In this document: positions 9,101 through 17,902 of the stretch, piece after piece
Layout: the number at the start of each line of letters is the position of its first letter
Position numbering within the stretch: position 1 is the stretch's first letter
Origin: Leeuwenhoekiella nanhaiensis
Lineage (GTDB): Bacteria; Bacteroidota; Bacteroidia; Flavobacteriales; Flavobacteriaceae
Length of the DNA: 64,000 nucleotides
NCBI RefSeq assembly: GCF_002744755.1
Contig: NZ_KZ319290.1
Span: 62,001-126,000, forward strand
Reading direction: 5' to 3'
Notes under the pieces: model-generated
Databases searched by the model: none
What the model saw: only the letters and a program-made list of their open reading frames with translations
Told to the model about the DNA's origin: nothing
Program-made: the position numbers and the translations under genes

Positions 9101-10024
9101 TTAAAGATTATCTGGGCAATAATCTAGCAATTCAACACCTGTTGCGGGATTTGGTCCTGCATCAATCACTGTGTTTCCATTGGCAGAAACAACTGTAAAA
9201 GTAACCTCTTCGTCAAAGTCTCCAGGATTGTACTGGATAGATATGGTAGAAGTTCCTGTGGGCACTTCAAGCGTATAGACTTGAGTCACTTCAGTTGGAT
9301 AGGGTCCTCCGGGATCGGTATTTGTAATTTCTATTGCAGTACCTCCATCTAGAACTACGGAAAGACTACCGCCATTCCAGCCATCGCCATAAGAATCGGT
9401 GGTCGTAAAAGTCCACGTTCCTGCTGTTGGGGTAGACGGTGAACAAACGATATTTGCAGTATACAGAAATGGAGACGAAAAGAATGACCCGGTTAGCGTA
9501 CCTGAGTTATCTTTAAACGAAAAACGTCTGCCGTCGGTCAATACCACTTCAAAGCGTATTAAAAACTGATCCCCGCCAAAGATTTGACTTCCGCTAAGTC
9601 CTAAGGCCGTTTGAATTTCATTGGCAGTAGCAGCAAATTCATAACGAGGTAAGCCAAACTCACCTTCGGTAAATGCGGAAGCAGGGATGGTCTCATAAAG
9701 CACATTATCTGCTATGTCAAAATCTTGTGCACCCGGATCTACGGTATTGTCCCGGAATCCTAAGTACACTTCTACTTCCGATAGAAGAGCTCCATCCTCA
9801 AGATCCTGCTCTTCAATAATAACTGCGAAGCCACCTCCTGTAATCGAGCTCGAACCGGTGCTAAACAGTACTTCGTTTTCAAGAATGTCTATTGTTCTCA
9901 AAACAGCGCCTCTGGTGGTGTCTGCCACTACCTGATCGATCACATTATCTCCATCTTCGCATGAAAGTATGCCGATGCCCAAGAGTGACAAAAGAATAAT
10001 TAAATATTTATTGAATTTTTTCAT
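9101..10024 (-). CDS. Surface lipoprotein downstream of SusC/SusD, unknown ligand
   Basis: 307 residues. The lipoprotein signal MKKFNKYLIILLSLLGIGILSC has its Cys at 22 and is followed by an acidic EDGDN stretch, the kind of acidic sequence often seen behind surface-exposed Bacteroidetes lipid anchors. The first half (about 30-190) is beta-rich with no motif I can name. The C-terminal half contains TWTFTTTDSYGDGWNGG, a motif seen in secreted beta-sandwich domains of marine Bacteroidetes, then an all-beta end closing with a Cys (CPDNL). It starts 14 bases after susD2 stops and ends at a terminator, so it is the third gene of that operon. By position it corresponds to SusE/SusF-type accessory binding proteins, but similarity to those is not evident. 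Confidence 0.8.
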   Translation of the reverse strand: MKKFNKYLIILLSLLGIGILSCEDGDNVIDQVVADTTRGAVLRTIDILENEVLFSTGSSSITGGGFAVIIEEQDLEDGALLSEVEVYLGFRDNTVDPGAQDFDIADNVLYETIPASAFTEGEFGLPRYEFAATANEIQTALGLSGSQIFGGDQFLIRFEVVLTDGRRFSFKDNSGTLTGSFFSSPFLYTANIVCSPSTPTAGTWTFTTTDSYGDGWNGGSLSVVLDGGTAIEITNTDPGGPYPTEVTQVYTLEVPTGTSTISIQYNPGDFDEEVTFTVVSANGNTVIDAGPNPATGVELLDYCPDNL

Positions 10025-10038
10025 AAGTACTTCTGTTT

Positions 10039-11724
10039 TTAGTTAGCAACTGGAAAGGTAGGGCTAGGAGGGTTGGTATCCCAGAAAACCTGCTCGGTTA
10101 ATGTTTGCTTTTGATCTAAATTAGGGTTTGTGATAACCTCATTTTGCGGGTATAGAAAAGATCTTGGAAATGCGCCCGGATCTGGTTCCCAGCTTGGGAG
10201 AACTGTAGTGGGGTAGCCTGTTCTTCTGTAAAAATTGTAGGCCTCAGTACCGCTACCGTACTGTGTTATGAAATATTGCTCTCCTAAAATATTCATTTGC
10301 TCTTCTGATGTGCCTGCTACATAGCTATCTTCAATGCCTTGTAAATAGTCATCAACCTCACTGGAAGTTGGGGCAAATGAATTTAGATCAGCACCAGGAT
10401 CTAATGAACCAAACGACATGACTTTATCTATATGCTTTTCAAGACCTGAGCGAATCAGAGCTGCAACATTTGCTGCGGGTTGATTTTGCATAGCAGCGAT
10501 TTCTGCTCTCCAAAAATCTACGTAGGCACTAAGTATTATAGGTTCAATTCCTGCACCTCCGCCTCCTAAACCAAGGCCAACAACGTCAAAACTGTTATCA
10601 TCAAAGCGGCCTGCTGCAGGGTAAACGCCTACAGCCGTTCTTAAAAAGTTATCAGGAGGAGTTCCTTCGTCATTCCCATGAGAACGTCCCCAGTAACCCA
10701 TGCCAACACTACAATAAGTGTAATTTCCGTCTACATAATGCTGGGGCGGAGTCACAAGAGAACAAGCTAGGGTTTCCTCATTTGGGTCTGCGTCAGCACC
10801 TGGAGTTTCATCTACCTGACGGTAAAAATAATATCTAATACGAGGATCATTATTATCTAACATGGTTTCCATAAGCCAATTGGACTGATAGATGTTAGCC
10901 CCTGAAGGGGTGTAATCGCTGGCGTAATCAGGATGTCTGGTATCCGGCTGCAATTCACTTGAGCCATAAGTAAATTGGAAGTCGTCTTCATTGCTTGAAA
11001 TGTAGTCACCAGAGTTTACAATTGTGTTAAAAGAGGCTACATCTCCAGTAGTAACATAAGCTTTCAAGCGAATGGTGTTCACGAGCTTTTGCCATTTGTC
11101 AAGATCTCCGTCGTAAAAAAGGTCTGATGCACCCTGAGGTCCTGCGCTATCTGTAAAAAGTGCTTCAGCATCATCTAGTAATGATAATGCAGCTTGATAT
11201 ACCGCTTCCCCTTCATCAAGATTCGGTGCTGGAAATTCAGCGGCATTTCCGGCTTCAGATAATGCTGTTTTTCCGAGGTAATCAACCAAAAGCATTAGCA
11301 TGTGAGCTTTTAAAGTTTTTCCTACACCTACGTGAAACGAATAGTCAATGTCTGAATTTGCATCAATATCTTCTAAAGCGGCAACATTGGAAAAGATTCC
11401 AACAGCAACTCCACGTCCTGGAATGTTAGTGCCACTACTATAGGTGCGTGCCCAAATAGCGCTAAATGTGTTACCGGGATAGTTATTGAAATAATCTCTT
11501 CCGAACATATAATCAATTCGAGTCAACTCAGAACCTAAGTCGCCAATGGCATACATGTTTGAGGCATAGGCCAGTTGAATCGCATTGAGAACAAGGTTTG
11601 GATCAGCTTGATCCGCTGCTAAATCGTTCGGGCTAACACGCAAATCGAGGTCTGTTTGCTCACAAGAGCTTATAAACCCTGCCGTTACCAGAACAATTAA
11701 AATATATTTAAATCTTTTTTTCAT
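10039..11724 (-). CDS. SusD/RagB-type outer-membrane lipoprotein (susD2)
   Basis: 561 residues. The signal MKKRFKYILIVLVTAGFISSC places the lipid-bearing Cys at 21. N-terminal LRVSPNDLAADQADPN and the helical segment DLDKWQKLVNTIRLKAYV are hallmarks of SusD-like proteins of the SusD_2 type, and a W-rich C-terminal end (VFWDTNPPSPTFPVAN) closes the protein. It would cap the SusC2 transporter at the cell surface and bind the same ligand. The start lies 32 bases after the susC2 stop. The sequence is well diverged from the partial susD1 at the window edge, so the two pairs probably take different substrates. Confidence 0.95.
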   Translation of the reverse strand: MKKRFKYILIVLVTAGFISSCEQTDLDLRVSPNDLAADQADPNLVLNAIQLAYASNMYAIGDLGSELTRIDYMFGRDYFNNYPGNTFSAIWARTYSSGTNIPGRGVAVGIFSNVAALEDIDANSDIDYSFHVGVGKTLKAHMLMLLVDYLGKTALSEAGNAAEFPAPNLDEGEAVYQAALSLLDDAEALFTDSAGPQGASDLFYDGDLDKWQKLVNTIRLKAYVTTGDVASFNTIVNSGDYISSNEDDFQFTYGSSELQPDTRHPDYASDYTPSGANIYQSNWLMETMLDNNDPRIRYYFYRQVDETPGADADPNEETLACSLVTPPQHYVDGNYTYCSVGMGYWGRSHGNDEGTPPDNFLRTAVGVYPAAGRFDDNSFDVVGLGLGGGGAGIEPIILSAYVDFWRAEIAAMQNQPAANVAALIRSGLEKHIDKVMSFGSLDPGADLNSFAPTSSEVDDYLQGIEDSYVAGTSEEQMNILGEQYFITQYGSGTEAYNFYRRTGYPTTVLPSWEPDPGAFPRSFLYPQNEVITNPNLDQKQTLTEQVFWDTNPPSPTFPVAN

Positions 11725-11756
11725 AATATATATACTATATAATTAGTGTGCGTTTT

Positions 11757-14700
11757 TTAGAAACTGGCTTTAATACTCAAACCATATCTTCTTGCGCTGG
11801 GGCCGTTAATAAAGTCAAAACCTTGACTGTTACCAATACCAGCACCCTGTACGTTAGGATCAAAGTTTGCACCCTTCGGAGTATTATATGCGTCATACCA
11901 CAGATTAAATCCTTGTGCAGTAATTGAAAGCGCACCAAACGGAGTTTTATCCAAAAACTTGCTTGGGAATGTATAACCAAAAGATAGTTCTTGCAATCTT
12001 AATACAGAGGCATCATATACTTTGAGCTCTGCAGGGCCAAAAAGTAAATTGTTGAAATAATACGTAGAGTTATTGATTTGAACATTATTAGGCTCGCCAG
12101 TACTTTGACTTACCCCTGGTAAAATATAAGTGTTCTCTCTGTTAAGAGTCTCTGTAATCAAACCTCTACCTAGTAACACACCTATCGTGCTTGACATAAT
12201 ATCACCTCCTTTTATATGACTAAACTGGAAACCTAAGTTAAAGTTTTTATAGGATAGTGTATTAATCAGGTTCATCGTGTAGTCCGGGTTTGGATCCCCA
12301 ATTACCGGTATGTTGCCATCATTATCTTGTTCTGAAATAACGTAATTACCTGCAGAATTAATGAGGAAATTACCATTCTCATCGCGGTCAATTGCTGTAC
12401 CTACAATTGCTCCAAGCGGTTGCCCTTTAATAGCTGCATTACCCCCTATGAATAATTGAGTACTTCCTGCATAGATAATAGCGTCCTGTTCTTGTTCAGT
12501 TACAACTGGGTTGTATGTTGAAAAGTTTACCTGAGTTTTCCAGTTGAAGCCAGTTGGATCAGCGCTTCTAATCCAGTCTATAGAAGCATCAATCTCAATA
12601 CCGTCACCTTGGATTTCACCAACATTACTTTGTGTGAAGGTAAAACCTGTAGAAGGTGATAAGGGCTCTCTTACAATAAGATTCTTGGTTACTCGGTCAA
12701 AATAAGTAAAGTCGAAAGATACACGGTTATCCAAAAGACGTGATTCAAAACCTACCTCATATTCTGAAAGGAGTTCTGGTTTTAGATCAGGGTTTGCGCG
12801 GAAGCCGGCAATTTGGTTTGTGGTTATTCCACCGCCATCTCCATATACCTGAGTGTTTTGCTCAACAATACCAACAGTTGGATATCCTGTAGGGAACGTT
12901 GCAGATTGCCCAAGTCCGACTCTTAGTTTCAAGTAATTTAATGCATCAGATTTTAGCGATGGAAATGCAGATGTGGGTAAAAAGGATGCACTAACACTAG
13001 GATAGGACTGGCTATTATTCTCTGTCGTGAGGTTAGAAACCCAGTCTGTTCGGGTAGAGGCTGTTAAGAATAGGAAATTGTCATAATCAAAAGTAGCTTG
13101 ACCTAGAACACCTACGATGTTTCGCTTTTCAGTAAACTGTATCGGTGTTTGATTTGCGTAATTAAAATGCCTTTGAACATTAAATACAATTTGACCTGTA
13201 CTTGCAACTCCTTGTTGATCAAATGTTGTAGATCTGGTAGTAGCACCCACGTTAAAGGTCATTCCTAATTTATCAGAAAGATCATATGCCCCATTAAGAG
13301 CAGCATAATGATCCCAAATAATGTTATTGTTATCGTAGGTGTTTAAATAACCAAAGATGGCTCCGGTAAACTCTACACCTCCTTTATTAGAGTATTGAAC
13401 ATTTCGCTCATTATAAAAATCTGCTCCACCTCTATACGTAAGGTCAAGATTGTCGTTGATTTCATAACTCACAGATGCGTTCCAGAATACGCGATTAGTT
13501 AGCTGTGTGTTTTTTATGTTGGCACCTATCCATCGCGGATTTATGATGTCGTTCCCGTTTCGATAATACACACTTGAGCCGTCTATAGGGTTTTGAAAGG
13601 GTAGCCCCATTAAATCAACACTTCTCGGTGTAAAGAACACATTGGCAAAAAGAGAAAGACCCAGTGTACCATTACCTCGGCTCGCTGCTACAGGAGGAGT
13701 GCTGTAGTCGGTCCTTGAATAATTCATAGTTCCTGAAACTGTGAACTTGTTAGAAAGCTGTGATCGTCCACCAACGGAAAAATTGGTACGGGTCAGCGAG
13801 TTGCCAGGAACAAAACTTTCCTCATCTAAATACCCTAAATTAGCATTGAAAGAGGATTTTCCATCAGCAGAAGCTCCATTGATGTTTACGGAAGTATTAC
13901 TGGAATAACCCGGACTGAAGAATTCTTCAACAGAATTGTAAGGTTTCCAGTCGTAGCGTGCTCCTTGTAATTCGGGAAATGCAGCCCTTGTAGCAGCCAC
14001 AGCTGTTGTTGAATAAGGGTGTTCAAGTGTTGCGTTTTCGTCAATAGCTGGTTGATTACCCCAACCAGATACGCCTCCTTCTCTAAAACTAGGCCCCCAG
14101 TTACTGAAGAACCAACCGAAAGACTGGTCAAAGCCATTACCATATTCATTCTGATAATCAGGTAAAGAAGCAAGTTCTAGGGTGTTATAAGTTTGTGACA
14201 CCGTAATTTCTGTTTTTTTCTTACCTGCTTTTGCTGCTCCAGCTTTGGTTGTAATGAGGATAACCCCATTCTTACCTTGTGTTCCGTACAACGTTGCTGC
14301 AGCCAGACCTTTAAGGACCTCCACATTGGCGATGTTATTAGGATCCAAATCTAAGAATCGAGAAGAACCAGTGTTACCTGAAATAAAGTCGCCAGACGCA
14401 TTAGTGTCACTTGCAAATGGAATACCATCTACTACGAAAAGCGCTTGATTGCTCCCGCTAAATGAGCTCAATCCACGAATAACCACATTCGTACCAGACC
14501 CAGACATACCACCGGCGGCTGTTATGGTTACACCTGATGCTTTACCAGATAGTACGCGGGCGACATCTCCTTCAGATCGTTGTTCTAATTGGTCTGATCC
14601 TACTGAAGATACCGAATAACCTAAGGCCTTCTTCTCGCGGCGAATACCTTGAGCGGTTACGACTACCTCTTCAAGTGATTCACCTTGTAGCATTGTGATG

Positions 14701-14975
14701 TTGATAGTTTCTTCTGCTCCTACTTTGACACTTTGCGGAGCAAACCCAACATAAGTGAATGAAAGTATAGCGCCTGGATCTGCTTGAATGGTATACTTAC
14801 CATCAAAATCAGTTTGAGTACCCGTACTGGTGCCTTGAACAACAATATTTACCCCGGGAAGGGGTACACCATCATTGTCAACGACAGTACCGGTAATTGT
14901 TTTTGTTTGTGCAAATGATATCTGCACAACTAATACTGCAAATAGTACTAGTAATCCCTGTAAACGTTTTTTCAT
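11757..14975 (-). CDS. SusC/RagA-type TonB-dependent outer-membrane transporter (susC2)
   Basis: 1072 residues. Signal peptide to about residue 23 (VVQISFAQ), carboxypeptidase-D-like domain about 26-100 (TITGTVVDNDGVPLPGVN), TonB-box-like LEEVVVTAQGIRRE, plug about 115-235 with VVIRGLSSF and the TLYGTQGKNGVILITTK end typical of SusC plugs, then the barrel ending in KASF. It is the first gene of an operon with susD2 and a lipoprotein, closed by the terminator at 9044-9082. The ligand is unknown. The first 120 residues closely resemble those of susC1, whereas the barrels differ, which fits duplication followed by change of substrate. Confidence 0.96.
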   Translation of the reverse strand: MKKRLQGLLVLFAVLVVQISFAQTKTITGTVVDNDGVPLPGVNIVVQGTSTGTQTDFDGKYTIQADPGAILSFTYVGFAPQSVKVGAEETINITMLQGESLEEVVVTAQGIRREKKALGYSVSSVGSDQLEQRSEGDVARVLSGKASGVTITAAGGMSGSGTNVVIRGLSSFSGSNQALFVVDGIPFASDTNASGDFISGNTGSSRFLDLDPNNIANVEVLKGLAAATLYGTQGKNGVILITTKAGAAKAGKKKTEITVSQTYNTLELASLPDYQNEYGNGFDQSFGWFFSNWGPSFREGGVSGWGNQPAIDENATLEHPYSTTAVAATRAAFPELQGARYDWKPYNSVEEFFSPGYSSNTSVNINGASADGKSSFNANLGYLDEESFVPGNSLTRTNFSVGGRSQLSNKFTVSGTMNYSRTDYSTPPVAASRGNGTLGLSLFANVFFTPRSVDLMGLPFQNPIDGSSVYYRNGNDIINPRWIGANIKNTQLTNRVFWNASVSYEINDNLDLTYRGGADFYNERNVQYSNKGGVEFTGAIFGYLNTYDNNNIIWDHYAALNGAYDLSDKLGMTFNVGATTRSTTFDQQGVASTGQIVFNVQRHFNYANQTPIQFTEKRNIVGVLGQATFDYDNFLFLTASTRTDWVSNLTTENNSQSYPSVSASFLPTSAFPSLKSDALNYLKLRVGLGQSATFPTGYPTVGIVEQNTQVYGDGGGITTNQIAGFRANPDLKPELLSEYEVGFESRLLDNRVSFDFTYFDRVTKNLIVREPLSPSTGFTFTQSNVGEIQGDGIEIDASIDWIRSADPTGFNWKTQVNFSTYNPVVTEQEQDAIIYAGSTQLFIGGNAAIKGQPLGAIVGTAIDRDENGNFLINSAGNYVISEQDNDGNIPVIGDPNPDYTMNLINTLSYKNFNLGFQFSHIKGGDIMSSTIGVLLGRGLITETLNRENTYILPGVSQSTGEPNNVQINNSTYYFNNLLFGPAELKVYDASVLRLQELSFGYTFPSKFLDKTPFGALSITAQGFNLWYDAYNTPKGANFDPNVQGAGIGNSQGFDFINGPSARRYGLSIKASF

Positions 14976-14983
14976 GTTTTGAA

Positions 14984-15011
14984 TTATTTGAATTAGCCAG
15001 GGCTAAGTTGC
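14984..15011 (-). promoter_or_regulatory. Leader segment shared with susC1
   Basis: TTATTTGAATTAGCCAG on the plus strand matches the susC1 leader (4122 onwards) with one mismatch, followed after a 7-base insertion by the shared TTGC. The insertion creates AGCCAGGGCT, a small self-complementary element. No convincing TAnnTTTG core was found for this operon. Confidence 0.45.
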
Positions 15012-15106
15012 AATATTTTTACAAAACATCAAAAAAAAGTTAAATTAAGTTAAAAGCTAATTAATTTTCATTGTCTATGTTAATAAAGGTGTGTTTTTTA
15101 CATTTA

Positions 15107-16792
15107 TTAAAAATTATTTAAGAGGCTGATATGCAGAACAGTGTTGGATGTCTCAAAGCTATTATTTTGACTTACAGGCGCAGCGATATTAATGCGTAAC
15201 CATCCTGCCTGAGTAAGAATGCTGCCGCCCAGACCAACTCCAAAAAATAATTCAGATTGCTGAGAAATTGAGTTTTCGTAATACGCAGCGTCTAGAACTG
15301 AATTAATTATAATGTTGTTTTGGGGCTTAAAGCGATATTCTGTTTGTAAGGTGGAGAAAAAGGAAGCGTAGAAGTTGTTCTCTTTGTAGCCTCTAATAGT
15401 CTGCATACCCCCAAACCGGTGCAATTCATTTTCAAGTAGTCTTTTTGGACTTATATAGGAGGTCGTATTCTTTAGGTAGAATTTATGCTTTGTGTTGAGA
15501 TCAAAAGTGTAAGATGATTCGCTGTTTAACAGGAACTGTTGCTGTGAGGTAGCTTGAGTTCCGATTTTGCGTATGGCGTACCCGCCGTCAAAGCTTAGGT
15601 AGTTGTATTCAAAGGGTGCTTTAGTGGAGTTGTCGCCTGTTAATTCAAAACCTGTAGAAAGAATGGTTTTTGTGAAATTTTCAATAGGAGCTAATGGTCC
15701 GGCTTCAAGGCGGTTTGATTTGAGCTGTCCCAGTTGGGTGTTTACCAGGAATTTTGGTGACCAGGTGTAATCAATTTTAAGTTGCGTTTGGCTGTTTGAG
15801 AAGCTGCTATCCTGTCTGAATAACTTTAAGCTTGGCGTTATGCTTAATGGGGATTTGAAAATGTAGGGCATCCGTAAAGATGCGTCTAGTTGCTGCTGGT
15901 CATCCCCATTTCCTCTAAACTGAATTTGTAATTCCTCTCCGTAATTTAAAGTATTGTTTAGTTTTAGGTTCAGGTAGCCATTAATACGCAGGCCATTTGT
16001 GTTTTCTTTATTGGCAAAACCCAAAAAACCTTCAAATTGATTTGAGCCCTCTTTTTCCAGATAGAGGTAGAGCGTTGTTGAGTCATTCTTAAAAAGAATG
16101 TCCGGCTGTTTTATTTGTTTAATAAAGTTCAGCTCATTTAGATAAGTTGTGCTTTGTGTTACTTTTTCTTCGCTATAAAGTGTATTTGTTCTGAGCTTTG
16201 CAAAATGTTTTAAAAAACTTTTAGGAAACTTCTCGTATCCTTTTATAACGATTGTGTTCAGTTTTTGAGTTTGGTTATTACTTACGGTTAATTCAGCGAA
16301 AGCTGTGTCTTGAAATAAATTGATGTGTTTAAGAGCGTAGCTTGAGAAAGGTCTTCCCTTTCTTAAGTCGATGTTGACGAACGCTTCAAGTGTATATTGA
16401 AGTTCTTCAGGTCTTATATATATATATGTAGAGTCTGAATTAAGTTTTAGGACTTTAGCATACTCCGGGATGTGTTGAGTATTGTGTTTCAGTTTAAGTA
16501 GTTTAACTCTTTTTCCGCTGAAGAATTTGACCTTATAGATGGAATCAATTTGAGTAGTATTTTGGATGGTGGACTGAAGGTATCCTGCCTGGTAGAGAAG
16601 CTCCCTGAACTTATCGAGTGCGTTTTTGATGTCTTGCCGACTTTTATATTCTCTTTGCGGAAGGTAGATTTCAGCAATACTGTCATCTGGCTGATTGTTG
16701 GTTTCTACTTCAAGTCTCAAACGTTGAGCTGAGCCAATTCCCTGTATGGAAACAAAAATTACCAAGAAGATAGCTAGAGCTCTATGCGTCAT
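15107..16792 (-). CDS. Omp85-family outer-membrane protein with POTRA-like region (BamA/TamA-like)
   Basis: 561 residues from the ATG at 16792; a TTG 14 codons upstream is open, but the ATG gives a clean signal peptide (MTHRALAIFLVIFVSIQGIGSAQ). Residues about 25-220 form alternating alpha/beta modules such as YKSRQDIKNALDKFRELLYQAGYLQ and LNTIVIKGYEKFPKSFLKHF, consistent with divergent POTRA domains. The rest is a beta-barrel with the L6-loop signature FGGMQTIRGY (the [V/I]RG[F/Y] motif of the Omp85 family) about 100 residues from the C-terminal Phe. It is too short and divergent for the essential BamA (usually about 800 residues or more), so it is more likely a TamA-like or secretion-type member. 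It lies 131 bases upstream of susC2 on the same strand. Confidence 0.82.
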   Translation of the reverse strand: MTHRALAIFLVIFVSIQGIGSAQRLRLEVETNNQPDDSIAEIYLPQREYKSRQDIKNALDKFRELLYQAGYLQSTIQNTTQIDSIYKVKFFSGKRVKLLKLKHNTQHIPEYAKVLKLNSDSTYIYIRPEELQYTLEAFVNIDLRKGRPFSSYALKHINLFQDTAFAELTVSNNQTQKLNTIVIKGYEKFPKSFLKHFAKLRTNTLYSEEKVTQSTTYLNELNFIKQIKQPDILFKNDSTTLYLYLEKEGSNQFEGFLGFANKENTNGLRINGYLNLKLNNTLNYGEELQIQFRGNGDDQQQLDASLRMPYIFKSPLSITPSLKLFRQDSSFSNSQTQLKIDYTWSPKFLVNTQLGQLKSNRLEAGPLAPIENFTKTILSTGFELTGDNSTKAPFEYNYLSFDGGYAIRKIGTQATSQQQFLLNSESSYTFDLNTKHKFYLKNTTSYISPKRLLENELHRFGGMQTIRGYKENNFYASFFSTLQTEYRFKPQNNIIINSVLDAAYYENSISQQSELFFGVGLGGSILTQAGWLRINIAAPVSQNNSFETSNTVLHISLLNNF

Positions 16793-16883
16793 TGTAATGG
16801 CGGAATACGGATTTTTTTTCAAAGTGTTTAACAATCTTAAAAAGCAAGATGGTAAAATACCTTTGAAAATTAATGATTTATAG

Positions 16884-16914
16884 CTTGATTTACTCGATTT
16901 ATTTTATACCTTTG
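16884..16914 (+). promoter_or_regulatory. Bacteroidetes-type promoter of the str-S10-spc-alpha operon
   Basis: CTTG (16884-16887), 19 bases, then TACCTTTG (16907-16914): a near-perfect match to TTTG-N19-TAnnTTTG. Transcription should start near 16918-16920, just where a small hairpin AGCCCTT/AAGGGGCT (16917-16935) begins, which may protect the 5' end of this long mRNA. rpsL starts about 50 bases later. Confidence 0.85.
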
Positions 16915-16968
16915 CAAGCCCTTAGAAAAGGGGCTATTAGAATAACTATAATTTAGGTAAAAGAAATT

Positions 16969-17343
16969 ATGCCAACAATTTCACAATTAGTACGAAAAGG
17001 AAGAGCCAAGATGACCAAGAAGAGTAAATCGGCTGCTTTAGATTCGTGCCCACAACGCCGCGGGGTTTGTACCCGTGTGTACACCACTACACCTAAGAAA
17101 CCTAACTCGGCTATGCGTAAAGTTGCCCGTGTTAGATTGACTAACGGTAAAGAGGTGAACGCATACATCGGTGGTGAAGGTCACAATCTACAAGAGCACT
17201 CGATAGTATTGGTAAGAGGCGGAAGGGTAAAAGATTTGCCAGGTGTTAGATATCACATTGTACGTGGAGCTTTGGATACCGCAGGTGTTCAGGGAAGACT
17301 ACAGCGTCGTTCTAAATATGGTGCAAAACGCCCTAAAAAGTAA
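16969..17343 (+). CDS. rpsL: 30S ribosomal protein S12 (uS12)
   Basis: 124 residues, standard length. S12 sits at the decoding centre and takes part in codon proofreading. The loop [10 protein letters not shown] carries the wild-type Lys whose change gives streptomycin resistance in other bacteria, so the encoded protein looks streptomycin-sensitive. [13 protein letters not shown] holds the Asp that RimO methylthiolates in some bacteria. It is the first gene of the operon; the promoter lies at 16884-16914. A 76-base gap rich in heptamer repeats follows before rpsG. Confidence 0.99.
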   Translation: MPTISQLVRKGRAKMTKKSKSAALDSCPQRRGVCTRVYTTTPKKPNSAMRKVARVRLTNGKEVNAYIGGEGHNLQEHSIVLVRGGRVKDLPGVRYHIVRGALDTAGVQGRLQRRSKYGAKRPKK

Positions 17344-17409
17344 ACTGTTAACTGTTAACCGCTTAAGGTAACACTTTTGACGAATAACGATTAACGATTA
17401 ACATTTAAC
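17343..17409. repeat. Degenerate heptamer repeats (AACnnTT) in the rpsL-rpsG gap
   Basis: AACTGTT occurs twice in tandem followed by AACC (17343-17360), and AACGATT twice followed by AACATTT and AAC (17386-17409). All copies share an AACnnTT pattern with a 7-base period. The repeats fill most of the 76-base spacer inside an otherwise tight ribosomal operon. Confidence 0.7.
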
Positions 17410-17419
17410 AAACACAGAA

Positions 17420-17896
17420 ATGAGAAAAAGACAGGCCAAAAAAAGACCACTTTTGCCAGATCCACGTTTTAATGATCAGCTGGTTACACGTTTTGTAAAC
17501 ATGATGATGTGGGATGGTAAAAAATCGGTAGCCTTTAAAATTTTCTACGATGCAATGGATATCGTAGAGGAAAAGAAAAACAACGACGAGAAAACAGCTC
17601 TTGAAGTTTGGAAAGACGCCCTTTCTAATGTTATGCCGCACGTGGAGGTGCGTAGCCGTAGAGTAGGTGGTGCGACTTTTCAAATCCCTATGCAAATCAG
17701 ACCAGATCGCAAGATTTCTACTGCGATGAAGTGGTTGATTAGCTATGCGCGTAAACGCAACGAGAAATCAATGGCTTCTAAACTTGCAGCTGAAGTGTTA
17801 GCTGCTGCAAAAGAAGAAGGTGCAGCTGTTAAGAAGCGTACAGATACTCATAAGATGGCGGAAGCTAATAAAGCATTCTCTCACTTTAGATTCTAA
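17420..17896 (+). CDS. rpsG: 30S ribosomal protein S7 (uS7)
   Basis: 158 residues, the usual bacterial length. S7 is a primary binder of the 3' major domain of 16S rRNA and starts assembly of the 30S head; it also contacts tRNA in the E site. Seen: basic N-terminus [19 protein letters not shown], the conserved helix [18 protein letters not shown], and the beta-arm region [18 protein letters not shown]. fusA begins 6 bases downstream, as in the classical str operon. Confidence 0.99.
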   Translation: MRKRQAKKRPLLPDPRFNDQLVTRFVNMMMWDGKKSVAFKIFYDAMDIVEEKKNNDEKTALEVWKDALSNVMPHVEVRSRRVGGATFQIPMQIRPDRKISTAMKWLISYARKRNEKSMASKLAAEVLAAAKEEGAAVKKRTDTHKMAEANKAFSHFRF

Positions 17897-17902
17897 AAAA
17901 AA

